Assembly (NCBI GenBank): GCA_964599655.1
Contig: CAZRGV010000043.1
Span: forward strand, 1-42,962
Source: CAZRGV01 sp964599655
GTDB taxonomy: Bacteria; Planctomycetota; Planctomycetia; Isosphaerales; Isosphaeraceae
Reading direction: 5' to 3'
DNA length: 42,962 nucleotides
Each line of letters begins with the position of its first letter. Positions within the stretch are counted from its first letter, which is position 1. A model generated the notes under the pieces. The model saw only the letters and a list, made by a program, of their open reading frames with translations, did no database searches and was not told the DNA's origin. Made by a program: the position numbers and the translations under genes. Positions 1 to 9,175 of this stretch are shown one piece after another.

Positions 1-2205
1 AGCATCAACGCCCAGGATTATAACCGCTTCACGATGCTCTTTCCGATCGCGGTGGCCGTCTCGGGACTCGTGGCGTTCATGACCGTGGATCGAAACCCGA
101 AACTCGGCCTCGGTCGCGATCTCGCGAATTTCCTCGCGATGGGCTCGTTCGTGCTCGCCCTCATGGAGTACTGGGCCGAGCCCTCGGCGCTGCCGCTGGC
201 TCTGGGTCACTGGCTGGTCTACTTGCAATTGATCAAGATGTTCTTGCCCAAAACGATCGAGGACGACTGGTTCCTCTTCCTGCTCGGACTCGTCCAGGTT
301 GTCATCGGCGGCTTCATCAGCCAGAGCCAGGAAGTCGGCGTTCTGATCATCGTCTGGGCCCTCACGTCACTCTGGACGCTTGGCCTGTTCCATCTTCATC
401 GCGAGGCACAGCCGACCGAACTGGCCGAGGGGGTGACGATCACTCCGGCCCCTAATCCGTCCGACCCCTACCGGGGTCTGTTCAACCTCGCCTTCGTGCT
501 CGCGGCGGTCCGGGTGGCCATGACCACCCTGATCCTGGGAACTCTCATTTTTTTCATCATGCCGCGCTGGAATGTCCCGGGCGCCAGCAGGGGAGGGCTA
601 TCCGGAGCCACCCATCTCACCGGATTCAGCGACGAGGTTCGACTCGGCGCCATGGGCGAGATCCTCGAAAACGACAGCGTGGTCATGACGATCGAGTTGT
701 TCGACGGTGAGAACCGCAAGATCCAGCTCGTGGAGGAACCTCTCTGGCGCGGGGTGGCCCTGGCGCGGTATGAAGACGGCCGCTGGTTTCGCCAGGATAG
801 CTACCCCGTGCTCTTGACGAACTCGCTCTTTCCTCCGATTCCAAAGTCCGATGTGATTCGACAGGAGATCAAGATCGTTTCCACCGACAGCGACGTGCTG
901 TTCGCCCTTCGGCCGTTTTATGGCGCGAGGAGCAAAGTTCCCAGCGAACTGTCGATCAACATCATTGATGGCGGACTGTACCGTCGCGAGCTTCGACCGG
1001 ACAACAGCTACGAGCAGCCTGTTTCGCCGAGATCGGGATCCTTCGACTACACTGTGATCTCCTCGACCTCCGACGACCCGATCCAGCCTCTCGAAGCCTA
1101 CCCAAGCCCCGGCCGGAGGCGGTCGTTGCTCAGTCTTCCCGAACAGGCAAGACCGAGGCTCGAGGCGATCGTCAAGAACGTGCTCCGAGACAGCCTGAAT
1201 GACTCGGCCGAGACGCGAGCCCGGAACCTCGAAGCGTACCTTCGAGACTCGGGCCAGTTTTCTTACACGCTCCGGATGGATCGGGTCGACCCGAACATCG
1301 ACCCCGTCCTCGACTTCCTCGAGAATCGCAAACAGGGCCACTGTGAATACTTCGCCAGCAGCCTCGCGCTGCTGCTCCGTGCCAACGGCATCCCCGCTCG
1401 GCTCGTCAATGGATTCAAGGGGGGAGACTGGAACAACCTGTTCAGCCTGTTGACCGTCAGGCAAAAGCATGCTCATAGCTGGGTCGAGGCGCTCGTGGAT
1501 CGAGGCCCGGATGGAGAGCCGGTCTGGATCGTCCTCGATCCCACCCCCGCCCAGCAGCGCGACGAGGTGGTGGCCCAGGTCGGAGGCATCTCGCCCCAGT
1601 TCCGTAATCTGACCGATGCGATTCGGTATATCTGGATCTTCTACATCGTTGGTTTCGACCAGGAACGGCAATACCGGCTGATCTACCTGCCGATCAAGAT
1701 CCTGATCCGGGACGCTGGCGAAGGATTCGCCATGATGTTCCAGGCACTCCGGACGGCGGCGGGCGTGCTCTTCCACTTCGAGAACGTCAATGAATTCTTC
1801 AGCGTTCGAGGATTCCTCGTTTCCTTCTTCGCCCTGTTGCTGGCGGCGGGACTGATTCGCTTGCTGCAATGGCAGTTGCGCCGACTGCTGGCGAAACTTC
1901 GAGGAGCCGGGAGAGACGAGCGAAGCCTGACCTCGTCCGTCGCGTTCTACCATCGCCTGACGAGGCTCCTCGCCGCGTCCGGCCTGGAGCGTCCGCCGGC
2001 CGAGACCCCTCGTGAGTTCGCGAGACGCGCCTCCGGCTTCCTGACAACCCGGACGCCCGAGGCGGAGGGTCTGGCCGAAGTGCCGGCCGAGGTGGTCGAC
2101 GCGTTTTACCGGGTTCGGTTCGGTCAGCAAGCCCTCGGAGCCGACGAGCTACAACGGCTCGAGTCGCGTCTCGACGCCCTGGAGTCCGGCTTGCGACCGT
2201 CGTGA
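1..2205 (+). CDS. Membrane transglutaminase-like protein (TgpA/DUF3488 type), possibly 5' partial
   Basis: Likely an inner-membrane protein with a periplasmic papain-like transglutaminase domain. Counted from the first ATG at position 34 it has 723 residues. Several hydrophobic segments fill the first ~180 residues, a transglutaminase core lies around 370-515 and one further membrane segment near 590-610, followed by a cytoplasmic DUF4129-like tail. The catalytic triad is visible as Cys437 (GHCEYFA), His481 (KHAHSW) and Asp502 (LDPTP). The frame is open from base 1, so the true start may lie upstream of the window. In many bacteria this family follows MoxR ATPase and DUF58 genes; those would be to the left. 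Function is inferred from the family: TgpA of Pseudomonas is a periplasmic transglutaminase, but the substrate here is unknown. Confidence 0.88.
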   Translation, partial: SINAQDYNRFTMLFPIAVAVSGLVAFMTVDRNPKLGLGRDLANFLAMGSFVLALMEYWAEPSALPLALGHWLVYLQLIKMFLPKTIEDDWFLFLLGLVQVVIGGFISQSQEVGVLIIVWALTSLWTLGLFHLHREAQPTELAEGVTITPAPNPSDPYRGLFNLAFVLAAVRVAMTTLILGTLIFFIMPRWNVPGASRGGLSGATHLTGFSDEVRLGAMGEILENDSVVMTIELFDGENRKIQLVEEPLWRGVALARYEDGRWFRQDSYPVLLTNSLFPPIPKSDVIRQEIKIVSTDSDVLFALRPFYGARSKVPSELSINIIDGGLYRRELRPDNSYEQPVSPRSGSFDYTVISSTSDDPIQPLEAYPSPGRRRSLLSLPEQARPRLEAIVKNVLRDSLNDSAETRARNLEAYLRDSGQFSYTLRMDRVDPNIDPVLDFLENRKQGHCEYFASSLALLLRANGIPARLVNGFKGGDWNNLFSLLTVRQKHAHSWVEALVDRGPDGEPVWIVLDPTPAQQRDEVVAQVGGISPQFRNLTDAIRYIWIFYIVGFDQERQYRLIYLPIKILIRDAGEGFAMMFQALRTAAGVLFHFENVNEFFSVRGFLVSFFALLLAAGLIRLLQWQLRRLLAKLRGAGRDERSLTSSVAFYHRLTRLLAASGLERPPAETPREFARRASGFLTTRTPEAEGLAEVPAEVVDAFYRVRFGQQALGADELQRLESRLDALESGLRPS

Positions 2206-2232
2206 CGGTCCTGGGCCTCGGACCGAGTCCCG

Positions 2233-2262
2233 TTGTGCGATCGGACCGCGGCGCCGTATAGT
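2233..2262 (+). promoter_or_regulatory. Putative sigma70-like promoter for the YchF-like GTPase
   Basis: TTGTGC at 2233-2238 and TATAGT at 2257-2262 are separated by 18 bases, in the short gap between the transglutaminase stop and the GTPase start at 2319. The match is reasonable but unproven; high-GC planctomycete promoters are poorly defined. Confidence 0.35.
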
Positions 2263-2318
2263 CGTGGCTTCTCGAACGTTTCTTGTCTTGCCTGACACTG
2301 ATCGAGGATGATGCGTCG

Positions 2319-3341
2319 ATGCGAGCCGGATTGGTCGGATTCTCTGGAGGCGGAAAAAGCACGTTGTTCCAGCTCTTGACCGGCGCGGTTCCCGATCCGG
2401 GCAAGGTCCATTCCGGTCAGGTCGGAATCGCGACTCTGCACGATCCGAGGTTGGATTTCCTTGCCGAGATGTTCAAGCCCAAGAAGGTGACTCCGGCGAC
2501 GGTCGAGCTGCTCGATACACCCGGCTTGATGCCCGGCACCCACGGCGACAATCCCCAACGCCTTGCTCTGATCCGCCAGGGAGACGCCCTCTTGATCGTG
2601 CTCGGGGCGTTTGCCGGTGGCGACCCGACAGCGGACCTGGTCGCCTTTCGCGAGGAGATCCTCTTCGCCGACCTCGGCGTCGTGACCAACCGGGTCGAGC
2701 GGCTCGAGGCTGACGTCAAGAAGCCTCGCCCCGAGCGCGAAGCGATGCTGAAAGAGCTCGAGGTGCTCCGGCGCGTCCAGGCGGCTCTCGAGAACAATCA
2801 GCCCATTGCCTCGCTCGGTCTGACCGACGAGGAAAAGAAGCCGATGCGTTCGTTCGGCCTGCTGACGGACAAGCCTCAGGTTCCGATCGTCAACACGATC
2901 CAGGGGAACGACGTGCCCGAGTCGCTTCGGGCCATTGCGCCGAATGCACTGGCCATCGACGCGAAACTCGAACTGGAACTCTCGCAACTCGAGCCGGAAG
3001 AGCGCGCCGCGTTCATGAGCGAGATGGGCGTGACCGACCTCGGCCGCGACCGCATCATCCGGGCGGCCTACGACGCCGTCGGAATCCTCACCTTCTTCAC
3101 CGCGGGCGAGCCGGAGGTGCGCGGCTGGAACCTCGAACGGGGCGGAACCGCCGTCGAAGCGGCCGGGAAAATCCATACCGACCTCGCGCGTGGGTTTATC
3201 CGCGCCGAGGTCACCGCCTTCGACGACCTCAAGGCCGCCGGCAGTATGCGAGAGGTCAAGGCGAGGGGGCTTCAGCGCCTGGAAGGCAAGGACTACGTCG
3301 TCAAGGACGGCGATGTCATGTACTTCCGCAGCAGCGTCTGA
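2319..3341 (+). CDS. YchF/Obg-like GTPase family protein with C-terminal TGS-like domain
   Basis: A P-loop nucleotide-binding protein of about 340 residues. The G1 loop is GFSGGGKST at residues 7-15, and the G3 motif DTPGL is at about 66-70. The C-terminal third closely follows the YchF pattern: FFTAGEPEVRGW, IHTDLARGFIRAEV and RLEGKDYVVKDGDVMYFR. This region contains the TGS-like fold. ATG 2319 was chosen because it puts the P-loop seven residues from the N-terminus, as in YchF; an upstream TTG at 2283 would add 12 residues of poor character. Canonical YchF has GLPNVGKST and is about 363 residues long, so this is probably a divergent paralogue. YchF binds ribosomes and hydrolyses ATP or GTP; the role of this form is not known. 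A strong hairpin follows the stop. Confidence 0.85.
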   Translation: MRAGLVGFSGGGKSTLFQLLTGAVPDPGKVHSGQVGIATLHDPRLDFLAEMFKPKKVTPATVELLDTPGLMPGTHGDNPQRLALIRQGDALLIVLGAFAGGDPTADLVAFREEILFADLGVVTNRVERLEADVKKPRPEREAMLKELEVLRRVQAALENNQPIASLGLTDEEKKPMRSFGLLTDKPQVPIVNTIQGNDVPESLRAIAPNALAIDAKLELELSQLEPEERAAFMSEMGVTDLGRDRIIRAAYDAVGILTFFTAGEPEVRGWNLERGGTAVEAAGKIHTDLARGFIRAEVTAFDDLKAAGSMREVKARGLQRLEGKDYVVKDGDVMYFRSSV

Positions 3342-3370
3342 GGGACGTCGATTCCCGGACTGAACGAGAA

Positions 3371-3403
3371 ACGGCCCTCTCCTCGACAGGAAGAGAGGGC
3401 CGT
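3371..3403. terminator. Bidirectional hairpin terminator
   Basis: A perfect 11-bp inverted repeat (ACGGCCCTCTC with GAGAGGGCCGT) with an 11-base loop sits between two convergent genes, the YchF-like GTPase and the S41 protease. A short T-rich run (cgtcttgctt) follows on the plus strand. It can serve both genes. Confidence 0.75.
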
Positions 3404-3449
3404 CGTCTTGCTTGGAACTTGGACCGGACCGATCGAAAGGCGATTCCGA

Positions 3450-5561
3450 TCAGGGAACCTGTGCGGGGAGATCTTCGCCGGAGTTGGCCACGCGAGTCGG
3501 CGCGGCGACCAGAATCCGCTTACCGAGGGTGACGTAATCGGCCAGGATGTGCGCGACCTCTTTATTGTAATAGTCGTCGGCGTCCCAGGCCTTGGTTTCG
3601 GTGTGTCGGCCAGGCTTCTTGGTCTTGGCCTTCACCTCGTCGTTGTGCTCCTCGTCCGCTCGCGACTCGGCGCGGAATTTCTCCTCGTTCAGGGAGATTT
3701 CATGCCTGGCCTTGCGGGCGATGAGCTTCTTGATGAACTCGGCGTCTTCCTCGAACTTCGGATCGGCCTTGCGGCGGGCCTCCGATCGCTCGTTGAGGCG
3801 GGCCACGAGGTCGGACGGAACCCGGTTGTACAGGTCGTGAGCCAGGGCGGGCACCTTGTCGAATCCAAGCGCCGAGTCACTCTTGCCTTCACCGTAGTCG
3901 GCGTAGTCGCGCGTGGAGGGAATGTGGATATCGGGCTTCACGCCTCGGATCTGGGTGCTTTCGCCATTGGGCCGGTAGAACTGCTGGATCGTCAGCTTCA
4001 GGGCACCCAGGTTGGGGATCTTGCTCCCCCGGCCAAGCTGCTCGTTCAGCGGGATGATGCTCTGGACCGTTCCCTTTCCGAACGTGCTCGAGTCGCCAAT
4101 GATCAGGCCACGGCCGTAGTCCTTGATGACGCCGGCGAAAATTTCCGACGCGCTGGCGCTGGCGTGATCGATGATGACGGCCATCGGGCCATCCCACGCG
4201 GTCCCTTTCTCGTCGTCGTCAAGGTGCTTGCGGCCCTGGGCCTCTCGGACCTGGACGACCGGTCCCTCGTCGATGAAAAGGCCGGATAGAGTGATTGCCT
4301 CTTGAAGCAGGCCGCCACCGTTGCCTCGAAGGTCGACCACGACGATGTCGACGTTTTGCTTCTTGAAGTCTTCGAGGAACTTCTGGCAATCCTTGGTGGC
4401 GCTGACCGCGTCGGGATCGCCGTTCAAGACGGCCAGCGTGTCGCCATAGAACGCCGGCAGGCGGATCACACCGATCTTAACCGGCTTCTCGCCGGCGTCG
4501 GCCTTGGTCTCGATGACCTGGGCCTTGGCGTGGTCGGCCACCAGTTCGATCTTCTCGCGGGTCAGCTCGTAGATCTTCTCTTCCTTCGAGCCGGCCGGCA
4601 CGATGATCAGTCGGACCTTGGTTCCCTTGGGGCCTCGAATCTTGCGGACGACATCGCTGAGCTTCTTCTCAACGAAGTCTTCGCGAGTTCCGTCTTCCTT
4701 CTCGATGCCGACAATCTTGTCGTCGATCTGGATACGGCCGTCCTTATCGGCGGCCCCACCGGGGACGACTTCCTTGACGACCGGATAGCCGTCCTCGACC
4801 ATCAGCGAGGCACCGATGCCTTCCAGCGAAAGGTGAAGGCCCTGGCCGATCATGTCTTCCAGGGTCTTCGGACCCATGTAGCTCGAATGCGGATCGATCG
4901 ACGTGGTCAGCGCCGAGAGGTAAATCTCGAGCAGGTCGGTCATGTCGAACTGGCGATAGTAGCGATTCCGGTCGCGGTAACGGACCTCGAGCTGATGGAT
5001 CGACTTCTTCTCGTCTTCCTTGTCGACCCGCTTCTGAAGCAGTTCGAGCTTGATCAGCTTGCGAAGCCGATCCCGGGCCTCCTTGCTGTCTTTGGGCCAA
5101 TCGATCCGCTTCGGATCGTCGACGATCGACTCGTCCTTGGTGAAGTCGAACGATTGCTTGAGAATCTCCTCGGCGTCGGCCAGACGTTCGTCGGATCGCT
5201 GGAGGAACCGATCGAAAACCTTCTTGGCGAAGGAGAGATCCCCCTCTTGAACCTGGTCGTCGATCTCGGTGTCGTGCGCCAGGAACTCGTCGACGTCGGC
5301 CTTGGTGAAGTAGTACTTGAGCGGGTCGAGCATCTCAAGATAGTTGCGCGCCCACTTCTTGGCGATCTCGTCGTTGACCGTCGGCTTGGAGAGGTGTCCG
5401 CGTTCGAGCAACGTGACGACAATTTGCGCCGTGGCCTCGTCGATCGGCGTCGGCTTGATCGAAGGGGCCTGGGCCCCAATGATCACCGCGGAAACGGCTG
5501 TGATCCCGGCCAGCGCCAGGAACCCCCTCGGACTCGGACGTCGCAACGCGAATCGAGGCAT
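3450..5561 (-). CDS. prc: C-terminal processing peptidase, Prc/Tsp type (S41)
   Basis: A 703-residue exported tail-specific protease. Order: a signal-anchor at about residues 10-30 (LALAGITAVSAVIIGA), an N-terminal helical region, a PDZ domain at roughly 205-290 (GIGASLMVEDGYPVVKEVVPGGAADKDG), the S41 catalytic domain and a C-terminal Tsp-type extension rich in charged residues. The Ser-Lys dyad is seen as Ser472 in SASASEIFAG and Lys496 in FGKGTVQ, spaced as in E. coli Prc. ATG 5561 was chosen because it gives a proper signal sequence, with GGAAG about 8 bases upstream; the frame stays open 53 codons further up without signal character. The family removes misfolded or tagged proteins in the periplasm and processes lipoproteins and peptidoglycan hydrolases. 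Confidence 0.93.
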   Translation of the reverse strand: MPRFALRRPSPRGFLALAGITAVSAVIIGAQAPSIKPTPIDEATAQIVVTLLERGHLSKPTVNDEIAKKWARNYLEMLDPLKYYFTKADVDEFLAHDTEIDDQVQEGDLSFAKKVFDRFLQRSDERLADAEEILKQSFDFTKDESIVDDPKRIDWPKDSKEARDRLRKLIKLELLQKRVDKEDEKKSIHQLEVRYRDRNRYYRQFDMTDLLEIYLSALTTSIDPHSSYMGPKTLEDMIGQGLHLSLEGIGASLMVEDGYPVVKEVVPGGAADKDGRIQIDDKIVGIEKEDGTREDFVEKKLSDVVRKIRGPKGTKVRLIIVPAGSKEEKIYELTREKIELVADHAKAQVIETKADAGEKPVKIGVIRLPAFYGDTLAVLNGDPDAVSATKDCQKFLEDFKKQNVDIVVVDLRGNGGGLLQEAITLSGLFIDEGPVVQVREAQGRKHLDDDEKGTAWDGPMAVIIDHASASASEIFAGVIKDYGRGLIIGDSSTFGKGTVQSIIPLNEQLGRGSKIPNLGALKLTIQQFYRPNGESTQIRGVKPDIHIPSTRDYADYGEGKSDSALGFDKVPALAHDLYNRVPSDLVARLNERSEARRKADPKFEEDAEFIKKLIARKARHEISLNEEKFRAESRADEEHNDEVKAKTKKPGRHTETKAWDADDYYNKEVAHILADYVTLGKRILVAAPTRVANSGEDLPAQVP

Positions 5562-5810
5562 GAGATAGTCTTCCGTACGAAGAGATGGAAGGAAGAACGG
5601 GTCCAGGCCGCGCCCGATCACACCCTGCATCATAGCCCGAGTGATTTCGGCGCTCAAGATCGACCCTAAAATCTGACCGCGGGGCAACATCATCCCTTCC
5701 GGGAGATCTCCGGTGGTCAACCTACCCCAATTCTACGCAATCGGCGACAACCGGTTCATTCGTGACCGGAAATCACCCCGATCGTCAAAATCGTGCCGTT
5801 CGCGCCGAGC

Positions 5811-7076
5811 TTAAGGGCCGCCAGCCGGTCGAATCTCCAACGGCGCCAGCATGGCTTGCGGACTCGTCGCCGCCCCGACCTGCACAGGCATGGGAACCAC
5901 GTGAAGCCAAAAGTGCAACCGCTTGGGACCTCGAGGGATGGAGCCATCCGGCTTCGTAAACTCGCGGCCGAGTCGCGTGCGACCATCGGCGTCGACCTCG
6001 ATGCTCGCCCGATCCCCGACCGGCGGTGCAACCGCGATGGCCGTGCACCGATCTCGGTCCATCACATGAGCCCAGCCCTCCGCGGCAAGGCGCGAGGACG
6101 CCGCCGATTGGGCATACGGTTCGAGCCGATCTTTCGGTCCTTTTCGAACGATCCAGAACGGATGAGGATTCTGGGCGTCGGGACGATCGAGGCCCCAATC
6201 GAGCCGCATCCGATCGCCCTTTGGCAACGTGCCGTAAACCGTCGAGTTCGCGCCGAAGTCGACGAGCGTCGGCTCGCCTTCGACGAGCAGGTTGAGGTCC
6301 GCCGACAACGCGGCCACGTACCCTTCGGGATCGTCCACCGTCCAGACTGTCTCGACCCAGCTCTTGGACGAGACAAACGTCATCTCGACACGGGATCGGA
6401 CGCTCCGTTCGCCTCGAAGCGCCTCGACACTCTCGAACTGAAGTCCAATCGCCAGCGGACCTTGACGGGTGATCGTCGCCCTGGTGGGCACGCCGTCGGG
6501 CCCGTTCGCTCCGGCTCGGTAGTGAATGTCGTCCTTGTAACGGATCCAGAGGCCCTCCGAACCGTGCCGGAGGAATTCACGACGGGAGTTTCCGACGGCG
6601 CGAAGGAAGCCGAGCAGATTGTCGGGAACGTCGAACCGGAGATTCGGGCCGTTGGAGACCCGATACACTCCGTCCTCGTGCTCGATCGCGAGTCCGCGAG
6701 TCGGCTCTCGGCCTGGTTGCACGTCCTTGCCGTGAAGGATCGTGTAGGTTTGCGACTCGAAGGGGCCGGGACTGGCATTGAAGTCGAGGGAAAGAGCCGG
6801 CGGCCCATCCGCCCCTTGATCGAGGCGACGAAACTGGGCGGGGACCTCCTTGCCATCGCGCGTGAGCCGGAAGTTCTGGCGGTCCGCCAGGTTGGGAAAC
6901 TCCGCGTGAACGGGATAGCCGAAGCGTCGAAGGCCGGCCGTCTCGACCACCAGAAACGACGTTTGTCCGGGTTCCTCCGCCCGTCCGCCCGGGGCATTCA
7001 AGAAGAGTGGCGAGGCCAGAACCGCCGCGCCGAGGACAATCATCCAGCGCCGTCGGCTCGACGGTTCAACTTCCAT
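5811..7076 (-). CDS. Secreted protein of unknown function, coupled to a GH29 fucosidase
   Basis: 421 residues with a clear signal peptide (WMIVLGAAVLASPLFL, then a GGRAEEP cleavage region). The mature part is predicted to be rich in beta strands, with no catalytic motif I recognise. Phrases such as GLAIEHEDGVYRVSNGPNLRFDVPDNLLGFL and ESVEALRGERSVRSRVEMTF resemble large secreted planctomycete proteins of beta-sandwich type, possibly distant carbohydrate-active enzymes. Its start lies 11 bases inside the end of the alpha-L-fucosidase gene, so the two are probably translationally coupled and act on the same glycan. The substrate is not deducible. About 250 bases follow its stop before the start of the S41 protease gene, with no convincing terminator. 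Confidence 0.8.
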   Translation of the reverse strand: MEVEPSSRRRWMIVLGAAVLASPLFLNAPGGRAEEPGQTSFLVVETAGLRRFGYPVHAEFPNLADRQNFRLTRDGKEVPAQFRRLDQGADGPPALSLDFNASPGPFESQTYTILHGKDVQPGREPTRGLAIEHEDGVYRVSNGPNLRFDVPDNLLGFLRAVGNSRREFLRHGSEGLWIRYKDDIHYRAGANGPDGVPTRATITRQGPLAIGLQFESVEALRGERSVRSRVEMTFVSSKSWVETVWTVDDPEGYVAALSADLNLLVEGEPTLVDFGANSTVYGTLPKGDRMRLDWGLDRPDAQNPHPFWIVRKGPKDRLEPYAQSAASSRLAAEGWAHVMDRDRCTAIAVAPPVGDRASIEVDADGRTRLGREFTKPDGSIPRGPKRLHFWLHVVPMPVQVGAATSPQAMLAPLEIRPAGGP

Positions 7077-8403
7077 GGCTTGTCGTCTCCAGCACGAGAA
7101 TCGTGTCGATTGGATCGTCCGGCAGGTGTTTCACGTCAAGGATGACCTGATTTCCCTCGGTGGAGAACGGAACGGGTGGTCCCTTCCAGATCCTGACCGA
7201 GGCGGGCGGTTTCAGGCCGGTCAGGAGGAGCGAATCACCGGCCGCGTTGCGGTCGAGGATGTGGACGAAGACTTTGCCTTGCGCCTCGTTGATCGTCGTC
7301 ACGCCCCAGTCCTTGGGGGAGATTGGGCCACCTCGCGTGTTGTAGACCGATTCTCCGTGTTCCTTCATCCAGTCGCCAACGGCCTTGAGCCGCTCGACGA
7401 ACTCGGGCTGGATCGTGCCGTCGGGCCTTGGGCCCACGTTGAGCAAGAAATTGGCGTCCGAACCGGCGGCATGAACGAGGAGGTGAATCAACTGCTTCGG
7501 GGTCTTGAAGTCGCGGTCATACTGGTTGTAGCCCCAGGCGCGGTTGATTGTGTCGCAGCTTTCCAGCGGCAAGCGGCTGACGACGTTTCCTTCGTTCAAA
7601 CCCGACTGGTTCTGGCCCGGCAGGTCCTTCTCGAACATCTGAATATCTTCGCCGGGAAAGGGGGCCCGGTGGTGGTTGTTGCCGATCAGGGCCGACGGCT
7701 GGAGCCGGTGAATCAGGTCGTAGGTCCGGGAGAGCCGCCAGTCGGCTTGCTTCTTGTCCCACCAGCCATCGAACCAGATGCCGGCGATCGGGCCGTAATT
7801 CGTCAAGAGCTCGGTAAGCTGCGCATCGACGAAGTCGAGATAGCGGTTCCAGTCGCCCGACTCGGGCCGGCCCGTGTTTTGCCCGGTGCGGCCCCGAGGG
7901 AAATAGTCGGGGTGGTGCCAATCGAGATGGGAATAGTAGAAGAACAGGTCGAGCCCTCGCTTGTGGCATTCGTCGGCCAGTTCCTTCATCACGTCTCGGT
8001 GGAAGGGGGTCCGATCGACGATGTCCCAGTCGGTCTGTTTCGAGTCGAACAGGCAGAAACCGTCGTGGTGCTTCGAGGTGACGGTGATGTATTTCATGCC
8101 CGCGGCCTGGGCGAGGTCGACCCAGGCTCTGGCGTCGAACTTCGTGGGGTGGAATCGGTTGGCGAGCGGCTCATAGTCGGCGACCGTCATCTTGTGGTTG
8201 TTCATCACCCACTCGCCATCGCCGAGCTCGCTGTAGATTCCCCAGTGGATGAACATCCCGAAGCGGTTGGCTCGAAAGTGCTTCCGCGCCTCGATCCGCG
8301 CCGGCGACAGCGGCTCATCCGCCCGGCTCGAGCCAGGAATCGCCGCCAGAATCAGCCCAAGCCACAGAACCGCGACGGCGCGACCAAGACAACGATCCGT
8401 CAT
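7066..8403 (-). CDS. Alpha-L-fucosidase, GH29
   Basis: A 445-residue secreted retaining fucosidase that removes terminal alpha-L-fucose from glycans. A signal peptide (AVAVLWLGLILAAIPGSSRA) precedes the GH29 barrel. Characteristic segments are FGMFIHWGIYS, ITVTSKHHDGFCLFDSK, FFYYSHLDWHHPDYFPRG and GIWFDGWW, with Asp212 as the expected nucleophile, followed by LLVHAAGSDANFLLNVGPRPDG. A C-terminal beta domain carries the conserved WGVTTI segment. ATG 8403 was selected because it gives a compact signal peptide; an in-frame start at 8457 would add 18 residues of non-signal sequence. The last 11 bases overlap the start of the next gene in the same direction. Confidence 0.95.
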   Translation of the reverse strand: MTDRCLGRAVAVLWLGLILAAIPGSSRADEPLSPARIEARKHFRANRFGMFIHWGIYSELGDGEWVMNNHKMTVADYEPLANRFHPTKFDARAWVDLAQAAGMKYITVTSKHHDGFCLFDSKQTDWDIVDRTPFHRDVMKELADECHKRGLDLFFYYSHLDWHHPDYFPRGRTGQNTGRPESGDWNRYLDFVDAQLTELLTNYGPIAGIWFDGWWDKKQADWRLSRTYDLIHRLQPSALIGNNHHRAPFPGEDIQMFEKDLPGQNQSGLNEGNVVSRLPLESCDTINRAWGYNQYDRDFKTPKQLIHLLVHAAGSDANFLLNVGPRPDGTIQPEFVERLKAVGDWMKEHGESVYNTRGGPISPKDWGVTTINEAQGKVFVHILDRNAAGDSLLLTGLKPPASVRIWKGPPVPFSTEGNQVILDVKHLPDDPIDTILVLETTSHGS

Positions 8404-8638
8404 GACTGGCGTCTCAGGGGGTGGAAATCCTCGGCGGGTTGGTTGTAAACCGCCCAACGGCCGTAATCAAGCGGGGAGTTCCTGGCAGGGACGCTCCGTG
8501 GGGCGGAGTCGTTCCAGGAATTCACAATTCGCCCTGATTCTGGAAAAAACCTCAAGGCGCCGCTCATCGAGATCCGATGAACAGAGATACGGCACACTGA
8601 GCGACACCTGACGGACCCGACATCGAGGCTTGGCCAAC

Positions 8639-9148
8639 ATGAACGAGCGCCCGGGTTTGACCTTTCTTCTGAGCTTCCTGCTCGTGGGCTTCGCCGCGGT
8701 CATCCTCTACCGCCCGGACCCGCCTCGTGCTCCACGGCCGAGCGAAGTTCCCAGGGATGAGGCTGAGGTGTATGTCGCCGGGGAAAGCCCGGCGGACGTG
8801 GTGGCGACCTCCGCGCCCGTCGCGACCTCCGGGGTGCCCTGGCCCGAGGAGCGAGACCCGTCTCCGAGCCGGATTCCGCCCGTGACCACCACGGCTCGTG
8901 AACCCTCCGCTCGATCCGAGGCGCCGCTCGCCCGTGCCTCGGCATCGCGGTCAGAGCCTCGCGGCGTCCCGAATTCTCCGTTTGCCACGGTGCTCGAAGG
9001 CGAGTCTCTCGAGGATGTGGCCGTGCGGGTTTACGGATCGGCCGACGCGTCGAGAGAACTCTGGCTTGCCAACCGCGACCAGGTCGAACGGCTCGACGAA
9101 CCGCTCAAGGCCGGTACGACGCTTCGAACGCCGGTCTTGACCCGATAG
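8639..9148 (+). CDS. Small membrane-anchored protein with LysM-like C-terminal domain
   Basis: 169 residues. The N-terminus has one transmembrane or signal-anchor segment (LTFLLSFLLVGFAAVILY). A long low-complexity linker rich in Pro, Ser, Arg and Ala follows. The C-terminal ~55 residues (FATVLEGESLEDVAVRVYGSADASRELWLANRDQV) match the pattern of a LysM or tail-protein-X type repeat, which typically binds peptidoglycan. ATG 8639 was preferred over TTG 8630 because GAGG at 8625-8628 is correctly spaced only for the ATG. Role unknown; probably a cell-wall-binding envelope protein. It converges on the concanavalin-like gene with only 27 bases between the stops. Confidence 0.75.
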   Translation: MNERPGLTFLLSFLLVGFAAVILYRPDPPRAPRPSEVPRDEAEVYVAGESPADVVATSAPVATSGVPWPEERDPSPSRIPPVTTTAREPSARSEAPLARASASRSEPRGVPNSPFATVLEGESLEDVAVRVYGSADASRELWLANRDQVERLDEPLKAGTTLRTPVLTR

Positions 9149-9175
9149 CGTTCGGCCCGCAATCCGGCACGCCAG

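Noticed and set aside
598..2130. Long minus-strand open frame of about 510 codons opposite the transglutaminase
   Set aside because: It is antisense to a gene with a full catalytic triad, and its text is Arg/Gly/Val-rich without any family pattern, as expected in high-GC DNA.
4302..5669. Plus-strand open frame of 455 codons opposite the S41 protease
   Set aside because: Antisense to a complete protease; the composition (Leu, Val, Asp, Gly runs) is that of a mirror frame.
7075..8448. Plus-strand frame opposite the fucosidase
   Set aside because: Antisense shadow of the GH29 gene; no signal peptide or motif.
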